A stretch of DNA of 64,000 bases, taken from contig NZ_QLLR01000006.1 of the NCBI RefSeq assembly GCF_003259615.1, positions 124,001-188,000 on the forward strand, in the 5' to 3' direction. A model generated the notes under the pieces. The model was not told the DNA's origin. It did no database searches and saw nothing but the letters and a program-made list of their open reading frames with translations. Of the stretch, positions 25,330 to 34,289 are shown in pieces. The position numbers were made by a program, and so were the translations under genes. Every line of letters begins with the position of its first letter. Within the stretch, counting starts at the first letter, position 1. The stretch comes from Pedobacter cryoconitis. GTDB lineage: Bacteria; Bacteroidota; Bacteroidia; Sphingobacteriales; Sphingobacteriaceae.

Positions 25330-26643
25330 TTATTTCTTAGGTAAGTAATAAAGAACGACACGTTGGTTCTTATTTAAATATTTGCGGGCAACTTCCCTGA
25401 TTTCTTCCCGTGTGATAGCTCTTACCTTATCTAATTCCTCGTTAATATCATTGGTATGTTTATCGTGGAAAGTATAACCATTCGCAAGGTTCTCAGAAAG
25501 ACCGATCATTTTACTATTTGCACTGACATAGCCATTTTCGAACTGGTTCTGTAATTTAGAAAGTTCAGCCTCACTGATCAGATCAGTTTGTAAACGTACA
25601 ACCTCAGCATCAATATCTTTCAAAAGATCATTCAGCGGTGTATTGTTATTCGGCAATGCCAGGGTAATATAAGCCCCATAATCTTCTAAAGAATAATTGA
25701 AAGCCGCAACCTGAATGGCAGTTTTCTTCTCATCCACCATTTTAGTGCTTAGTCTTGAACTGCCCCCGCCAGAAAGCAGGTTGCTGATCATTCCCAATAC
25801 TTTACTATCCCGGCTTTTCATACCCGGTACGCGGTAAGCCGCAAATATTGCAGGGATCTGAATATTGGCATCGTAAGCAGTATCGATGATTTCTTTCTCT
25901 ACAGGCTTCACCTGGTAAACTGTTTTTACAACCGGGGCACCCTTGGGAACCTCTTCAAAATATTTCTGTACCAGAGCTTTGGTCTGGTCCACATCAATAT
26001 CACCAGCAATAGTTAACACCGCGTTATTCGGCACATAATACTTTTTAAAGAAAGCAATAAACTCACTTAATTTTGCAGCGTCCAGATGTTCCATTGAACC
26101 AATTGGCTGCCAGCGGTAAGGATGTCCCTGGAACAAACTGCTGAATATTTTTTCTGTGAACATTCCATAAGGCCTGTTATCGTAACTTAACCTTTTTTCT
26201 TCTTTAACTACTTCATTCTGGGTTTTAACCCCGATCTCATCTATTTTAGGATGCAGCATACGCTCACTCTCCAGCCATAGTCCTAATTCTAACTGATTAG
26301 AAGGAAATACTTCGTAATAGAAAGTTCTGTCCTGCGAAGTATTCGCATTATTTTGCCCTCCGTTACTGCTCACTGTTTTCATGAACTCTCCGCGTTTCAT
26401 ATTGTCACTGCCTTCAAACAAAAGGTGTTCAAAGAAATGTGCAAACCCAGTTCGCTTCGTATCTTCATCTTTTGAACCCACATGATACATCACAGAGACT
26501 GCAACTACCGGCGCTGTTTTGTCCTGGTGTAAGATGACGTGTAAGCCATTATCCATATCATACTCGGTAAACTTTACCTTTTGCGCCGAAGCACTCAGGA
26601 ACAAGCCCGAAATGGCCATTGTTAATAGTAATTTTTGTTTCAT
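25330..26643 (-). CDS. M16 zinc peptidase, catalytic subunit
   Basis: A 437-residue secreted metallopeptidase. After a signal peptide (LLLTMAISGLFLSASAQ) comes the inverted zinc motif HFFEH (His69, Glu72, His73) in TGFAHFFEHLLFEGS, with the third ligand Glu expected in the downstream ..NEVVKEEKRL segment about 75 residues later. The second half-domain (about 240-437) lacks a motif, as usual. It probably degrades peptides in the periplasm together with the product of the next gene, 30 bases downstream. No clear promoter box is seen upstream. Confidence 0.93.
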   Translation of the reverse strand: MKQKLLLTMAISGLFLSASAQKVKFTEYDMDNGLHVILHQDKTAPVVAVSVMYHVGSKDEDTKRTGFAHFFEHLLFEGSDNMKRGEFMKTVSSNGGQNNANTSQDRTFYYEVFPSNQLELGLWLESERMLHPKIDEIGVKTQNEVVKEEKRLSYDNRPYGMFTEKIFSSLFQGHPYRWQPIGSMEHLDAAKLSEFIAFFKKYYVPNNAVLTIAGDIDVDQTKALVQKYFEEVPKGAPVVKTVYQVKPVEKEIIDTAYDANIQIPAIFAAYRVPGMKSRDSKVLGMISNLLSGGGSSRLSTKMVDEKKTAIQVAAFNYSLEDYGAYITLALPNNNTPLNDLLKDIDAEVVRLQTDLISEAELSKLQNQFENGYVSANSKMIGLSENLANGYTFHDKHTNDINEELDKVRAITREEIREVARKYLNKNQRVVLYYLPKK

Positions 26644-26806
26644 ATTTAAATTTGTCGATAATTTCTATGAGGTGAGGTTTTTTATAACTAAAACAGGTGA
26701 AACGCACGTTGGGGGTATACGATCTGATTAAAAATTACATACCCCTTCCCTATGACTATGGGAAACCAATAAAATTACAAAAAAGAATAAAAATAATATC
26801 AGGATT

Positions 26807-28942
26807 TTACTGGCGGGGTAACACAGCTGCAATTTTGCGAACCAGTTCTGACTCTACAAATGGCTTTCTGACTAAACCTGCAAACCCATTGGCCGAAACC
26901 TTCACCTTTTCCAGCTCAATTTCATTTCCTCCGATGACAATCACAGGAATTTTACTGACCGGACCTTCAGCAGCCCGCATGGCAGTCAGCAGCTCATACC
27001 CATCCATTTCCGGCATCTGAATATCAGTCAGTACCACTGTTACCGGGTTTTTACGCAGCAGAGCTAAAGCATCAGCTCCGTTTGAGGCCTGGTAGAATTT
27101 AACGTTCCATTTACTGGTCATCATTTTCAGGAACATTAAATTAAGCTCATTGTCATCAACGGCCAGGATACTGATGCCATTCAATAACAACAGCGGGTCA
27201 TCAGTGGCAGGTTGAACAAGCCCGCTCTCCGCAGGCATCCCTTGCTGATAAGGAATATAAAACCGGAACGTACTGCCTTCCCCGGCCTTACTTTGTACAC
27301 TGATCTCCCCCTTTTGCAGCTCGACCATTTGTTTGCAAATATATAAACCAAGGCCAGTACCTGTTTTTCCTTTGGCAGAATTAGTTTGATAGTATTTAGA
27401 GAACAAGTTGGTTTGCTGTTCCTGGCTAATTCCCATTCCAGTATCGGTAATGCTAACTTCCAGCCTGGTTTGCTGCTTCGCTATGTTCAACTTTGCATGC
27501 ACGGTAATGCTGCCCGTATTGGTATATTTAATCGCATTGCTCAGCAAATTGACCATGATCTGTTTCAACCTGAAACTGTCACCCAACAAGACCAGCTGTT
27601 TATCTCCTTCAAAATTATAATGGATTGCCAGTTTCTTTTTAGTGGCACTGAATTCCATGCTCTCGATGACTTCTTTCAAGGCAAAATCGGCATTAAAAGG
27701 CTCAGGATTGATCTTGAACTCATTATTCTCCATTTTTGCTGCGTCTAAAGTATCATTCAGCGTGAGCAGCAGCATATCAGAAGATAAGGTAATGGAGCCC
27801 AGCATTTCTGTTTGCCGCGGAGAAAGGCTTGTGCGGCTAAAGATATAAAGGAAGCCCTTTATTGCCGTTAATGGATTTCGGATCTCATGGCTCATATGGA
27901 GCAATAAATCCATCTTTTGCTGTGCGATAGTTACAGCGCGGTCATTTTCCTGACGCAGGTCTACTTCTGATTTATCCAGCTTAATAATAAATATGATCAA
28001 TAATATAGCAAATACCAGGACCAGGAAAAGTGCAGCAAGGTAAAACTTGTTCAATAAAGCAGTAGTTTCCTGGTAACTTTTAAAAGCCATTTCCTTGAAT
28101 TCAGCTACTATACTATAATTGATCTCCTTTACGCCATTGATAATACGCTCCATTTCATTATTGATCCGGATATTCAGGGTAATCAGTTCTTTTTGCGCAG
28201 TTAATAGTTTTTCATTGCGCTCTTGTAATTGTTTAATACCTTTTGCATAAGCTCTTTTATCATTTCCTGCAATTTTCATTGTCACAGAATCAATAGAACC
28301 ACTGGTACGGTTATGGTTAATTTCAATTACCCCGGTTTTTGGTACATTCGTATTAGAGATCGCATCTTTCAACCTGCTAAAGAGTCCTTTCTTTTGAACT
28401 TCTACTTCTTTACGGATCGTGTCCGTTTGATTTTTAGTTATCTTCTTATTTGCATGTACAATGGTGCGGATACCCGGCAAATTCTGATTATTCAGGTTAA
28501 AGTCAGTATAGGCAGTCAGCAGAGAATCAAAATTATGTTTGAGCGTATAAAGGTTTTCGGATAGTTTTAGCTTTTTATGATACCAAAACCTGACTTTATT
28601 ACGCTGTATGGCAGAAAGGCCTGCAGTATCGGTATTTTCTTTGAGCAGTGAATCGATCTCATCAAAAGCCTGTGATAATTTTACTTTGTAGGCATTACTT
28701 TTAGTGCTGTCAGTGCTTAAAAGGGATTCCTGAAAATCATCCTCAGCCTGATGAAGTAATAATAAAGCCCGTTGTGGTTTCGATTGATCACGCTCTATAT
28801 CATAGGCGAATTTCGAAAGGTTTTCTAATTTATGCGTGATAGAATAACGTACAAATAAAGCCGCTATAGCCAGAACAATAACCCCTGCTAAGAAGGCAAG
28901 AATAATTTTTCTCGATAGAAATTTAGTGTATGTAGGTTTCAA
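26807..28942 (-). CDS. Hybrid sensor histidine kinase / response regulator
   Basis: A 711-residue membrane kinase. Transmembrane helices at about 12-32 and 300-322 flank a large, mostly helical periplasmic sensor domain. HisKA carries His352 (HMSHEIRNPLTAIKGF), the ATPase domain has NLLSNAIKYTNTG, DTGMGISQEQ and GTGLGLYICKQM, and a C-terminal receiver (about 590-709) has acidic AVDDNE, phospho-acceptor Asp640 in LTDIQMPEMDGYELL and Lys in RKPF. No output domain is attached, so the signal must pass to another protein. The periplasmic sensor is not assigned. A possible -7 box lies at 28971-28978. Confidence 0.93.
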   Translation of the reverse strand: MKPTYTKFLSRKIILAFLAGVIVLAIAALFVRYSITHKLENLSKFAYDIERDQSKPQRALLLLHQAEDDFQESLLSTDSTKSNAYKVKLSQAFDEIDSLLKENTDTAGLSAIQRNKVRFWYHKKLKLSENLYTLKHNFDSLLTAYTDFNLNNQNLPGIRTIVHANKKITKNQTDTIRKEVEVQKKGLFSRLKDAISNTNVPKTGVIEINHNRTSGSIDSVTMKIAGNDKRAYAKGIKQLQERNEKLLTAQKELITLNIRINNEMERIINGVKEINYSIVAEFKEMAFKSYQETTALLNKFYLAALFLVLVFAILLIIFIIKLDKSEVDLRQENDRAVTIAQQKMDLLLHMSHEIRNPLTAIKGFLYIFSRTSLSPRQTEMLGSITLSSDMLLLTLNDTLDAAKMENNEFKINPEPFNADFALKEVIESMEFSATKKKLAIHYNFEGDKQLVLLGDSFRLKQIMVNLLSNAIKYTNTGSITVHAKLNIAKQQTRLEVSITDTGMGISQEQQTNLFSKYYQTNSAKGKTGTGLGLYICKQMVELQKGEISVQSKAGEGSTFRFYIPYQQGMPAESGLVQPATDDPLLLLNGISILAVDDNELNLMFLKMMTSKWNVKFYQASNGADALALLRKNPVTVVLTDIQMPEMDGYELLTAMRAAEGPVSKIPVIVIGGNEIELEKVKVSANGFAGLVRKPFVESELVRKIAAVLPRQ

Positions 28943-28970
28943 ATCGTAAATGTTTCATTCAATAGAAGGT

Positions 28971-28978
28971 CAAAAATA
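28971..28978 (-). promoter_or_regulatory. Possible -7 box of the hybrid kinase gene
   Basis: On the minus strand TATTTTTG matches TAnnTTTG, 28 bases upstream of the kinase start codon. There is no TTG at the ideal distance. Confidence 0.35.
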
Positions 28979-29022
28979 CCATTATTTTCTCACCCATCGT
29001 CTATATTTACAATACGAGATAA

Positions 29023-29055
29023 AAACCCATGCGGTTTACGTATCACACAGGGGTT
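29023..29055 (-). terminator. Weak terminator downstream of the Dps-like gene
   Basis: On the minus strand AACCC and GGGTT flank a loop with partial pairing and are followed by a T run. The stem is short, so this is a tentative call. Confidence 0.45.
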
Positions 29056-29062
29056 GTTCAGT

Positions 29063-29533
29063 TTACAGATAAATCTTCAATTCCAATATCATGCGCTGAT
29101 GAATTTCCATCAGTTGTATCAGGTAGCGGCCAACTCCGGATTCCTGAAGCTCATTTCCAAAGTATACAGCTCTCTTTCGCAAGCGGATGATTAAACCTTC
29201 ATGTTCTTCCAGCAATTCATGAATAACCTCCAGGCCATCAATATTAAGCCCGCATTGCTCAGCCAGATGCTCCAGCTCTAAAAATATTTCCAGTGTAACC
29301 GGGATATTGTAACCCGTAGAGTGGATATGTTCGGCAATACTGTCCATCGTAGTTTCCAGTAGCTCATACTGCTCTTTAAAAAGCATTAACTTCCGGTAAA
29401 GATCATTGTCATCAAGATTCTCGTGGGCATTCTTTGTTTTAGTATACAGCAAAAACTCATCTGCCAATACTAAATTCAGCATTTTTGCTACTTTGGCCGA
29501 GTTATTTTCTATAATTCCGATAATTGGTTCCAT
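29063..29533 (-). CDS. Dps-like ferritin-fold protein with altered iron site
   Basis: A 156-residue helical protein matching the Dps family (DNA protection during starvation): VAKMLNLVLADEFLLYTKTKNAHENL, then LFKEQYELLETTMDSIAEHI. Dps shells bind iron at a site between subunits. Aligned by eye to E. coli Dps, the His in NAHEN (His51) is kept and so are the Asp and Glu of MDSIAEHI (Asp78, Glu82), but His63 is replaced by Leu and Asp67 by Lys, and the usual Trp after His51 is Glu. Ferroxidase activity may therefore be lost or changed. The N-terminus lacks an obvious Lys-rich DNA-binding tail. It lies 33 bases upstream of a small beta-barrel gene's end, on the same strand. Confidence 0.75.
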   Translation of the reverse strand: MEPIIGIIENNSAKVAKMLNLVLADEFLLYTKTKNAHENLDDNDLYRKLMLFKEQYELLETTMDSIAEHIHSTGYNIPVTLEIFLELEHLAEQCGLNIDGLEVIHELLEEHEGLIIRLRKRAVYFGNELQESGVGRYLIQLMEIHQRMILELKIYL

Positions 29534-29566
29534 ATAATTTAATTGTAAAAATGAGCTGATCAGCAG

Positions 29567-30049
29567 TTAAAATCTATAAGCAAGACCAGAGGTGATCAGC
29601 CCTCTGTATCCCCAGCCCAATTCAGCAAAACCAGCCAAACTGCCATTGCCCAGCCGCATTGCCAAAGGATTGACCTGGTAAAGAAATTTATTGACGTGAT
29701 TACCTGTAAATAAGCCATACCCGGCACCAGCTGAACCATAAAACTCTACTGTTCTGCCACGTGAATATGTAAAATCAATACTCCCTGCAATATTGTACTC
29801 TCTGAGGTGACTATCCTGATACATTCCACTATGGTACCCAAAATCAGCACCGCCCCTTATTTCTTCATTCAACAGATAACGATAGCCCAAAACAGTCAAT
29901 ATAGAGAGATTTGAATTCCCTCTTACGAAACTTTCAGACAGGCGTAAACTATTTAACCTTCCGGATTTGCGGGCTTGCGCTTTAAGCTCACAGGTAATCC
30001 CGGATAAAATAAGGAGTGTAACAATAGTGGCAATTTTTCTTCTAAGCAT
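29567..30049 (-). CDS. Small outer-membrane beta-barrel-like protein
   Basis: A 160-residue secreted protein. The signal peptide ends near residue 25 (SGITCELKAQA). The mature part is a run of amphipathic strands (LSILTVLGYRYLL, IRGGADFGYHSGMY, VEFYGSAGAGYGLF, LAGFAELGWGYRG) ending with the outer-membrane-type terminal Phe (LITSGLAYRF). This pattern fits an eight-stranded barrel of the OmpA/OmpX size. No function is assigned. It is divergent from the sigma-factor gene and upstream of the Dps-like gene, with a 33-base gap, so the two are likely co-transcribed. Confidence 0.75.
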   Translation of the reverse strand: MLRRKIATIVTLLILSGITCELKAQARKSGRLNSLRLSESFVRGNSNLSILTVLGYRYLLNEEIRGGADFGYHSGMYQDSHLREYNIAGSIDFTYSRGRTVEFYGSAGAGYGLFTGNHVNKFLYQVNPLAMRLGNGSLAGFAELGWGYRGLITSGLAYRF

Positions 30050-30124
30050 CGGGTATGATTTATTTTCCTTTCCTGTTAGACGGCCAGAATCACAAATACC
30101 CCCATGTTATATTTTAAATTAATT

Positions 30125-30132
30125 TATCTTTG
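30125..30132 (+). promoter_or_regulatory. -7 box of the sigma-factor operon
   Basis: TATCTTTG matches TAnnTTTG, 31 bases upstream of the ATG at 30164. The -33 region has no clean TTG. Confidence 0.5.
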
Positions 30133-30163
30133 CCCATTGCAAGCCAAGACCAGGCGTTAATAT

Positions 30164-30754
30164 ATGCACATACAAGAGCCATTATATTCAGATTTTCAAA
30201 AGTTATTCCGCTTGCATTACAAGACATTATGTACGCATGCGTATAAATACCTGGCCGACAGTGATGAAAGTCAGGATGCTGTACAAGAAGTATTTGTGAA
30301 ATTCTGGGAAATAAAGCAGGATATGGTGAATGATAAAAACGCTTTATATTACCTGATTACTGCAGTACGCAATAATTGTATCTCCAGGCTGAGAAAAAAA
30401 GTGCATACCCTGTCCATGGAGGATGAAACCGTTGCCAATAAAATAAGTGATACCCCATTAGAAGAACAAGAAGAAGCTAAAGAAAACACAGATATACAAT
30501 CGCTTATTGAGGAAGCATTCGCACTGCTTCCACCAAAATGCGGTGCGATCTTCAGGATGAGCCGGATGGACAAGCTCACTTATCAGCAAATCGCTACCGA
30601 ATTAGGGATCTCCATTAAAACAGTTGAAAATCAAATGGGTAAAGCGATCAGTATCATGCGGGAATTTGCCCGTACACACTATATTCCCCTTTCTATTTTG
30701 CTTTCATTAATTTATTTTCTGGAACATAGGGGTATTTTAAATTTTTACGTTTAA
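30164..30754 (+). CDS. ECF RNA polymerase sigma factor
   Basis: A 196-residue group-4 sigma factor of the Bacteroidota 'sigma-70 factor, expansion family'. Region 2 occupies about residues 10-80 (LFRLHYKTLCTHAYKYLADSDESQDAVQEVFVKFWE), region 4 about 120-175 (LPPKCGAIFRMSRMDKLTYQQIATELGISIKTVENQMGKAI), ending in a hydrophobic tail (SILLSLIYFL) often seen in this group. It is followed after 19 bases by a FecR-type anti-sigma gene and a TonB receptor, so it should direct transcription of the receptor genes on binding of ligand outside the cell, as FecI does with FecR and FecA. Confidence 0.95.
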   Translation: MHIQEPLYSDFQKLFRLHYKTLCTHAYKYLADSDESQDAVQEVFVKFWEIKQDMVNDKNALYYLITAVRNNCISRLRKKVHTLSMEDETVANKISDTPLEEQEEAKENTDIQSLIEEAFALLPPKCGAIFRMSRMDKLTYQQIATELGISIKTVENQMGKAISIMREFARTHYIPLSILLSLIYFLEHRGILNFYV

Positions 30755-30773
30755 TCTTTGTTTAACAGCGACC

Positions 30774-31766
30774 ATGCAAAATCAAGATATTAATTCTCTT
30801 CTGGCCAAACACTTCAACGATGAGCTTCTTCCTGAGCAAAAAATAGCTGTGGAAGAATGGATCAAATCCAATCCGCTGGAATATGGCCGTTTGAAATCAT
30901 TAATAGCAAAAGCTGAACAGGCTGATTACAACCCTGATTGCAACTTAGACAATGCCTGGCAAAATATAGATGCTCAAATCAAAGGACAGCAGACCAAAAC
31001 AGTTAAATTGATTAAAACCGGCAGTCAGCGTACCTGGTGGATGTCTATTGCTGCCTCATTATTCCTGGTGACCAGCTTTGCACTGATTTATTACAGCTCT
31101 TATTATAACCCTTTAATCACAGTCAGCTCAGGTAATCTGGCCAATAAGCAGGTTACACTCGCAGATGGTTCCCTGGTCACTTTGAATGCAAACAGTACCT
31201 TAAAATATTTTAAACTGCTCTCAGGAGATCAAAGAGAAGTAAGACTTGAAGGAGAAGCTTTCTTTGAAGTTACCAAAAATCCGGAAAGACCTTTCATTAT
31301 TGCAGCTGGAAAAGGACAAGTCAGCGTATTAGGGACATCCTTTAATGTCAATACCAACCAGGCACAGGTAGAAGTTACCGTAAGAACCGGAAAAGTAAAA
31401 CTGAGCAGCACCGAAAAACGTGGCCTTGCTGTTATACTTTTACCAGGCAACAAAGGAACATTACATAACAATCAGCTTCAAAAAGATACCGTGCTGTCTG
31501 GAAATGAGTATGCGTGGAAAACAGGCATGCTGGTTTTTAGAAAAGAGCGGTTATCCAGCCTGGTCAAAGTACTTGAAAACACCTATCACAGAAAAATTAT
31601 ATTGGATAATAATGCTGCATCCTGCGCGGTGACAGCAACTTTTAAAAACCAGACTTTAGAAAGTGTATTAGAAGAGTTAAAACTCATTCTTAAGTTTAAT
31701 TACGAGGTTAAAAAAGATTATATATTAATCCATAATTTAGCCTGTGAGAATGATAACAGGGAATAA
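30774..31766 (+). CDS. FecR-family anti-sigma / signal-transducing protein
   Basis: A 330-residue inner-membrane protein. The N-terminal cytosolic part (about 1-80) binds the sigma factor; one transmembrane helix follows (about 84-106: TWWMSIAASLFLVTSFALIYY); the periplasmic FecR domain (about 115-215; LADGSLVTLNANSTLKYF, LEGEAFFEVTKNPERPFIIAAGKGQVSVLGTSFNV) and a C-terminal DUF4974-like segment contact the TonB receptor's signalling domain. It sits between the sigma factor (19 bases upstream) and a receptor with an STN domain, whose start overlaps the end of this gene. Confidence 0.95.
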   Translation: MQNQDINSLLAKHFNDELLPEQKIAVEEWIKSNPLEYGRLKSLIAKAEQADYNPDCNLDNAWQNIDAQIKGQQTKTVKLIKTGSQRTWWMSIAASLFLVTSFALIYYSSYYNPLITVSSGNLANKQVTLADGSLVTLNANSTLKYFKLLSGDQREVRLEGEAFFEVTKNPERPFIIAAGKGQVSVLGTSFNVNTNQAQVEVTVRTGKVKLSSTEKRGLAVILLPGNKGTLHNNQLQKDTVLSGNEYAWKTGMLVFRKERLSSLVKVLENTYHRKIILDNNAASCAVTATFKNQTLESVLEELKLILKFNYEVKKDYILIHNLACENDNRE

Positions 31767-34287
31767 AATCTATTTTTTCCTATTTTTAATTCTGGTCCCT
31801 GTTTTTCTAAATGCACAGAACCGGACCGGGCTATTAAACACGCCCATAAAAATTACACACAGAAAAGGATTAATCTCTTCCTTTCTAAGCCAGGTTGAGC
31901 AAACTGGTATCCTGTTAACTTATAATCCTGATAATATCAGGATGAACCGAAAGATAACTTTATCCAGCCGGATCAAAACCGTTGGAGAATTACTGGAAGA
32001 AGTTTTACGTGCAGAATCTATCCAAATTAAAGAATATGAGGGTAAAATACTGCTGATCAGCAACCCCAGGCTCATTACCCTGAGCGGGTTCATCAAAGAA
32101 GAGGGCAGTGCTGAGGTGATTATCGGTGCCAATATAACAGAGACTGAAAGTCAGAGTATTGCCGTAACCAATGGTTTTGGTTTTTATAGTATCAGTCTGG
32201 AAAAAGGGGATTATGAATTAACAATTACCCATACAGGCTACGCACCGGTTATCCTAAAGGTTAATTTGAATGGAGAGAGTATCCGAAAGGATATTTTCCT
32301 GAAATCCGGCGTGGACCTTCCTGAATTAGTAGTGACAAAAAGTAACGAATCCAGGAATAATTTAAATGTAGGCGGTGACCATGTGGATCTGGAAGCTGCG
32401 AACAAGCTCCCCTCCTTTCTTGGAGAGAAAGATGTAATCCGGGCCATTCAATTATACCCTGGTGTTTCAGGGAACACAGGCGGCTCGGTCAGTATGTTTG
32501 TAAGAGGCGGAAATGCAGATCAGAACCTGGTGACCCTGGATGATATTTCCATTTATAACATCAATCATTTTAACGGGATGTTTTCCATCTTTAATCCCGA
32601 TGTACTCAAAAGTGTAGACTTTTACCGGAGCGATTTCCCTTCAAAATATGGCGGCCGTCTTTCCTCAGTACTGAACGTGCGTTCCAAAGATGGTAATATG
32701 GAAAAATACCATGGACATAGCACCATTGGTTTATTGTTTGCATCTACTGGCCTTGAAGGGCCTATTATTAAAGACAAAGCTTCTTTTTCATTGAATACCA
32801 GGAGAAGCTGGCTGGATTTATTAGGCGCAAAAGCATTGGAGGATGCCGGACTTTACTATTATTTTCTAGACCTGAACCTGAAGCTCAATTATATCGCAAA
32901 CCCCAATAACAGGTTTTACATCAGTACTTATTTAGGAAATGACTCTTACCGGCAGAAATTAGACTTTAGTGATGAAAGTAATGATTCTTTCAGGTCTACC
33001 CTGAAATGGGGAAACAGGCTCGTCGCTTTCAGGTGGAATAGTATTTTAAGTCCCCGCCTCTTTAAAAATACAACGGCTACTTTTAGTCAGTACAGAAATA
33101 GCCTGGATGCTAACCTGGTTTCTTCGCTGGTTGGGTTGCCAAAAAGGGTTTATACCACAGTGAAAGATTATGGATTAAAAAGTGATTTTAATTATTATTT
33201 AAGGCCGGATCTTAAACTAAACTTCGGAGCAGGTGTAAGTATGAACTCATTTATCTTTCCCGTGGGTTTAAGCACTGAGGAAAGCATCACTATCAATACC
33301 CTTAATTTTGACGCTTATATCGAAGATGAAGTTAAAATTGGCTCACATGCTGAATTCACGGCTGGCTGGCACTATACAGGATTTAAAAATGGCAATACCA
33401 TTTATCATACCCTGCAACCAAGGATCAGGTTTTCTTATCGTTTGGGCGATAACCAGGTCATTACGGCTTCTTATTCCAGAATGGCTCAGTTTATACATCA
33501 GTTTACGACCAATGGCCTTTCAGTTCCAACAGAATTCAGGATTCCAAGCAGTAAAAACATTAAACCAGAGACTTCTGAAATCTTAAATCTTTCTTACCGC
33601 CTGCAAGCTGGAAAAACAAGCACTTTTACTGTCGAAGCGTATTTAAAAAATATGGATAATTTGCTTGCCCTTGGAGCGGGACAGGATATAGCCAATGGTT
33701 ATTTCGCCAGAAAAATTGAAGACCGGCTGGCCTCAGGAAGAGGAAATAGTAAGGGCATAGAATTTAGTTATGTGCAGCAACTGAACTGGCTGAGATTTCA
33801 AATGGCCTATACCCTATCCAAAACAACCGGCCAGTTTAAAGCACTTAACCTGGGACAGAGTTTTCCTTTAGATCAGGATTTAAGACATAACTTTAACCTT
33901 GCAGTGAATGCCTCTTTAGGAAAAAGGCTGGAAATATCTGCCCTGTGGACCTACATTACCGGCCGGCATGTCACCGTACCACAGACTACCCATAAAAGCA
34001 TAGACGATGTTCTGGGTTCTGCTTCCAGCCCTGATACTTATGTAATTTCAGGATTAAACAATTACACGCTTGCCCAAAATTATAAACTTGACCTGGGTTT
34101 AAATCTTACCCGTAAGTTTAGTAACGGACATCAAAGAATCTGGACATTAGGGATGTATAATGCGATTGCGAACTCTTCCTCAGCCTATTTATTTGTATCA
34201 GTCAACAGTCAGTCCAACAAAGTAAATATCCTGGAAGAAGCCAAGTTAAAATTAATTCCCTATTTTACTTTCACCTATAAATTTTAG
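31750..34287 (+). CDS. TonB-dependent receptor with STN signalling domain
   Basis: About 845 residues. The signal peptide (IYFFLFLILVPVFLNAQ) is followed by an STN domain (about 30-105), which contacts FecR, a carboxypeptidase-regulatory-like domain (about 110-195), the plug (about 205-330; PGVSGNTGGSVSMFVRGGNADQNL) and a beta-barrel ending in Phe (YFTFTYKF). Two starts are in frame: a GTG at 31744 and this ATG; both overlap the FecR gene. The barrel partner is the DUF4249 lipoprotein two bases downstream, an arrangement found throughout Bacteroidota. The ligand is unknown. Confidence 0.94.
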   Translation: MITGNKIYFFLFLILVPVFLNAQNRTGLLNTPIKITHRKGLISSFLSQVEQTGILLTYNPDNIRMNRKITLSSRIKTVGELLEEVLRAESIQIKEYEGKILLISNPRLITLSGFIKEEGSAEVIIGANITETESQSIAVTNGFGFYSISLEKGDYELTITHTGYAPVILKVNLNGESIRKDIFLKSGVDLPELVVTKSNESRNNLNVGGDHVDLEAANKLPSFLGEKDVIRAIQLYPGVSGNTGGSVSMFVRGGNADQNLVTLDDISIYNINHFNGMFSIFNPDVLKSVDFYRSDFPSKYGGRLSSVLNVRSKDGNMEKYHGHSTIGLLFASTGLEGPIIKDKASFSLNTRRSWLDLLGAKALEDAGLYYYFLDLNLKLNYIANPNNRFYISTYLGNDSYRQKLDFSDESNDSFRSTLKWGNRLVAFRWNSILSPRLFKNTTATFSQYRNSLDANLVSSLVGLPKRVYTTVKDYGLKSDFNYYLRPDLKLNFGAGVSMNSFIFPVGLSTEESITINTLNFDAYIEDEVKIGSHAEFTAGWHYTGFKNGNTIYHTLQPRIRFSYRLGDNQVITASYSRMAQFIHQFTTNGLSVPTEFRIPSSKNIKPETSEILNLSYRLQAGKTSTFTVEAYLKNMDNLLALGAGQDIANGYFARKIEDRLASGRGNSKGIEFSYVQQLNWLRFQMAYTLSKTTGQFKALNLGQSFPLDQDLRHNFNLAVNASLGKRLEISALWTYITGRHVTVPQTTHKSIDDVLGSASSPDTYVISGLNNYTLAQNYKLDLGLNLTRKFSNGHQRIWTLGMYNAIANSSSAYLFVSVNSQSNKVNILEEAKLKLIPYFTFTYKF

Positions 34288-34289
34288 CC

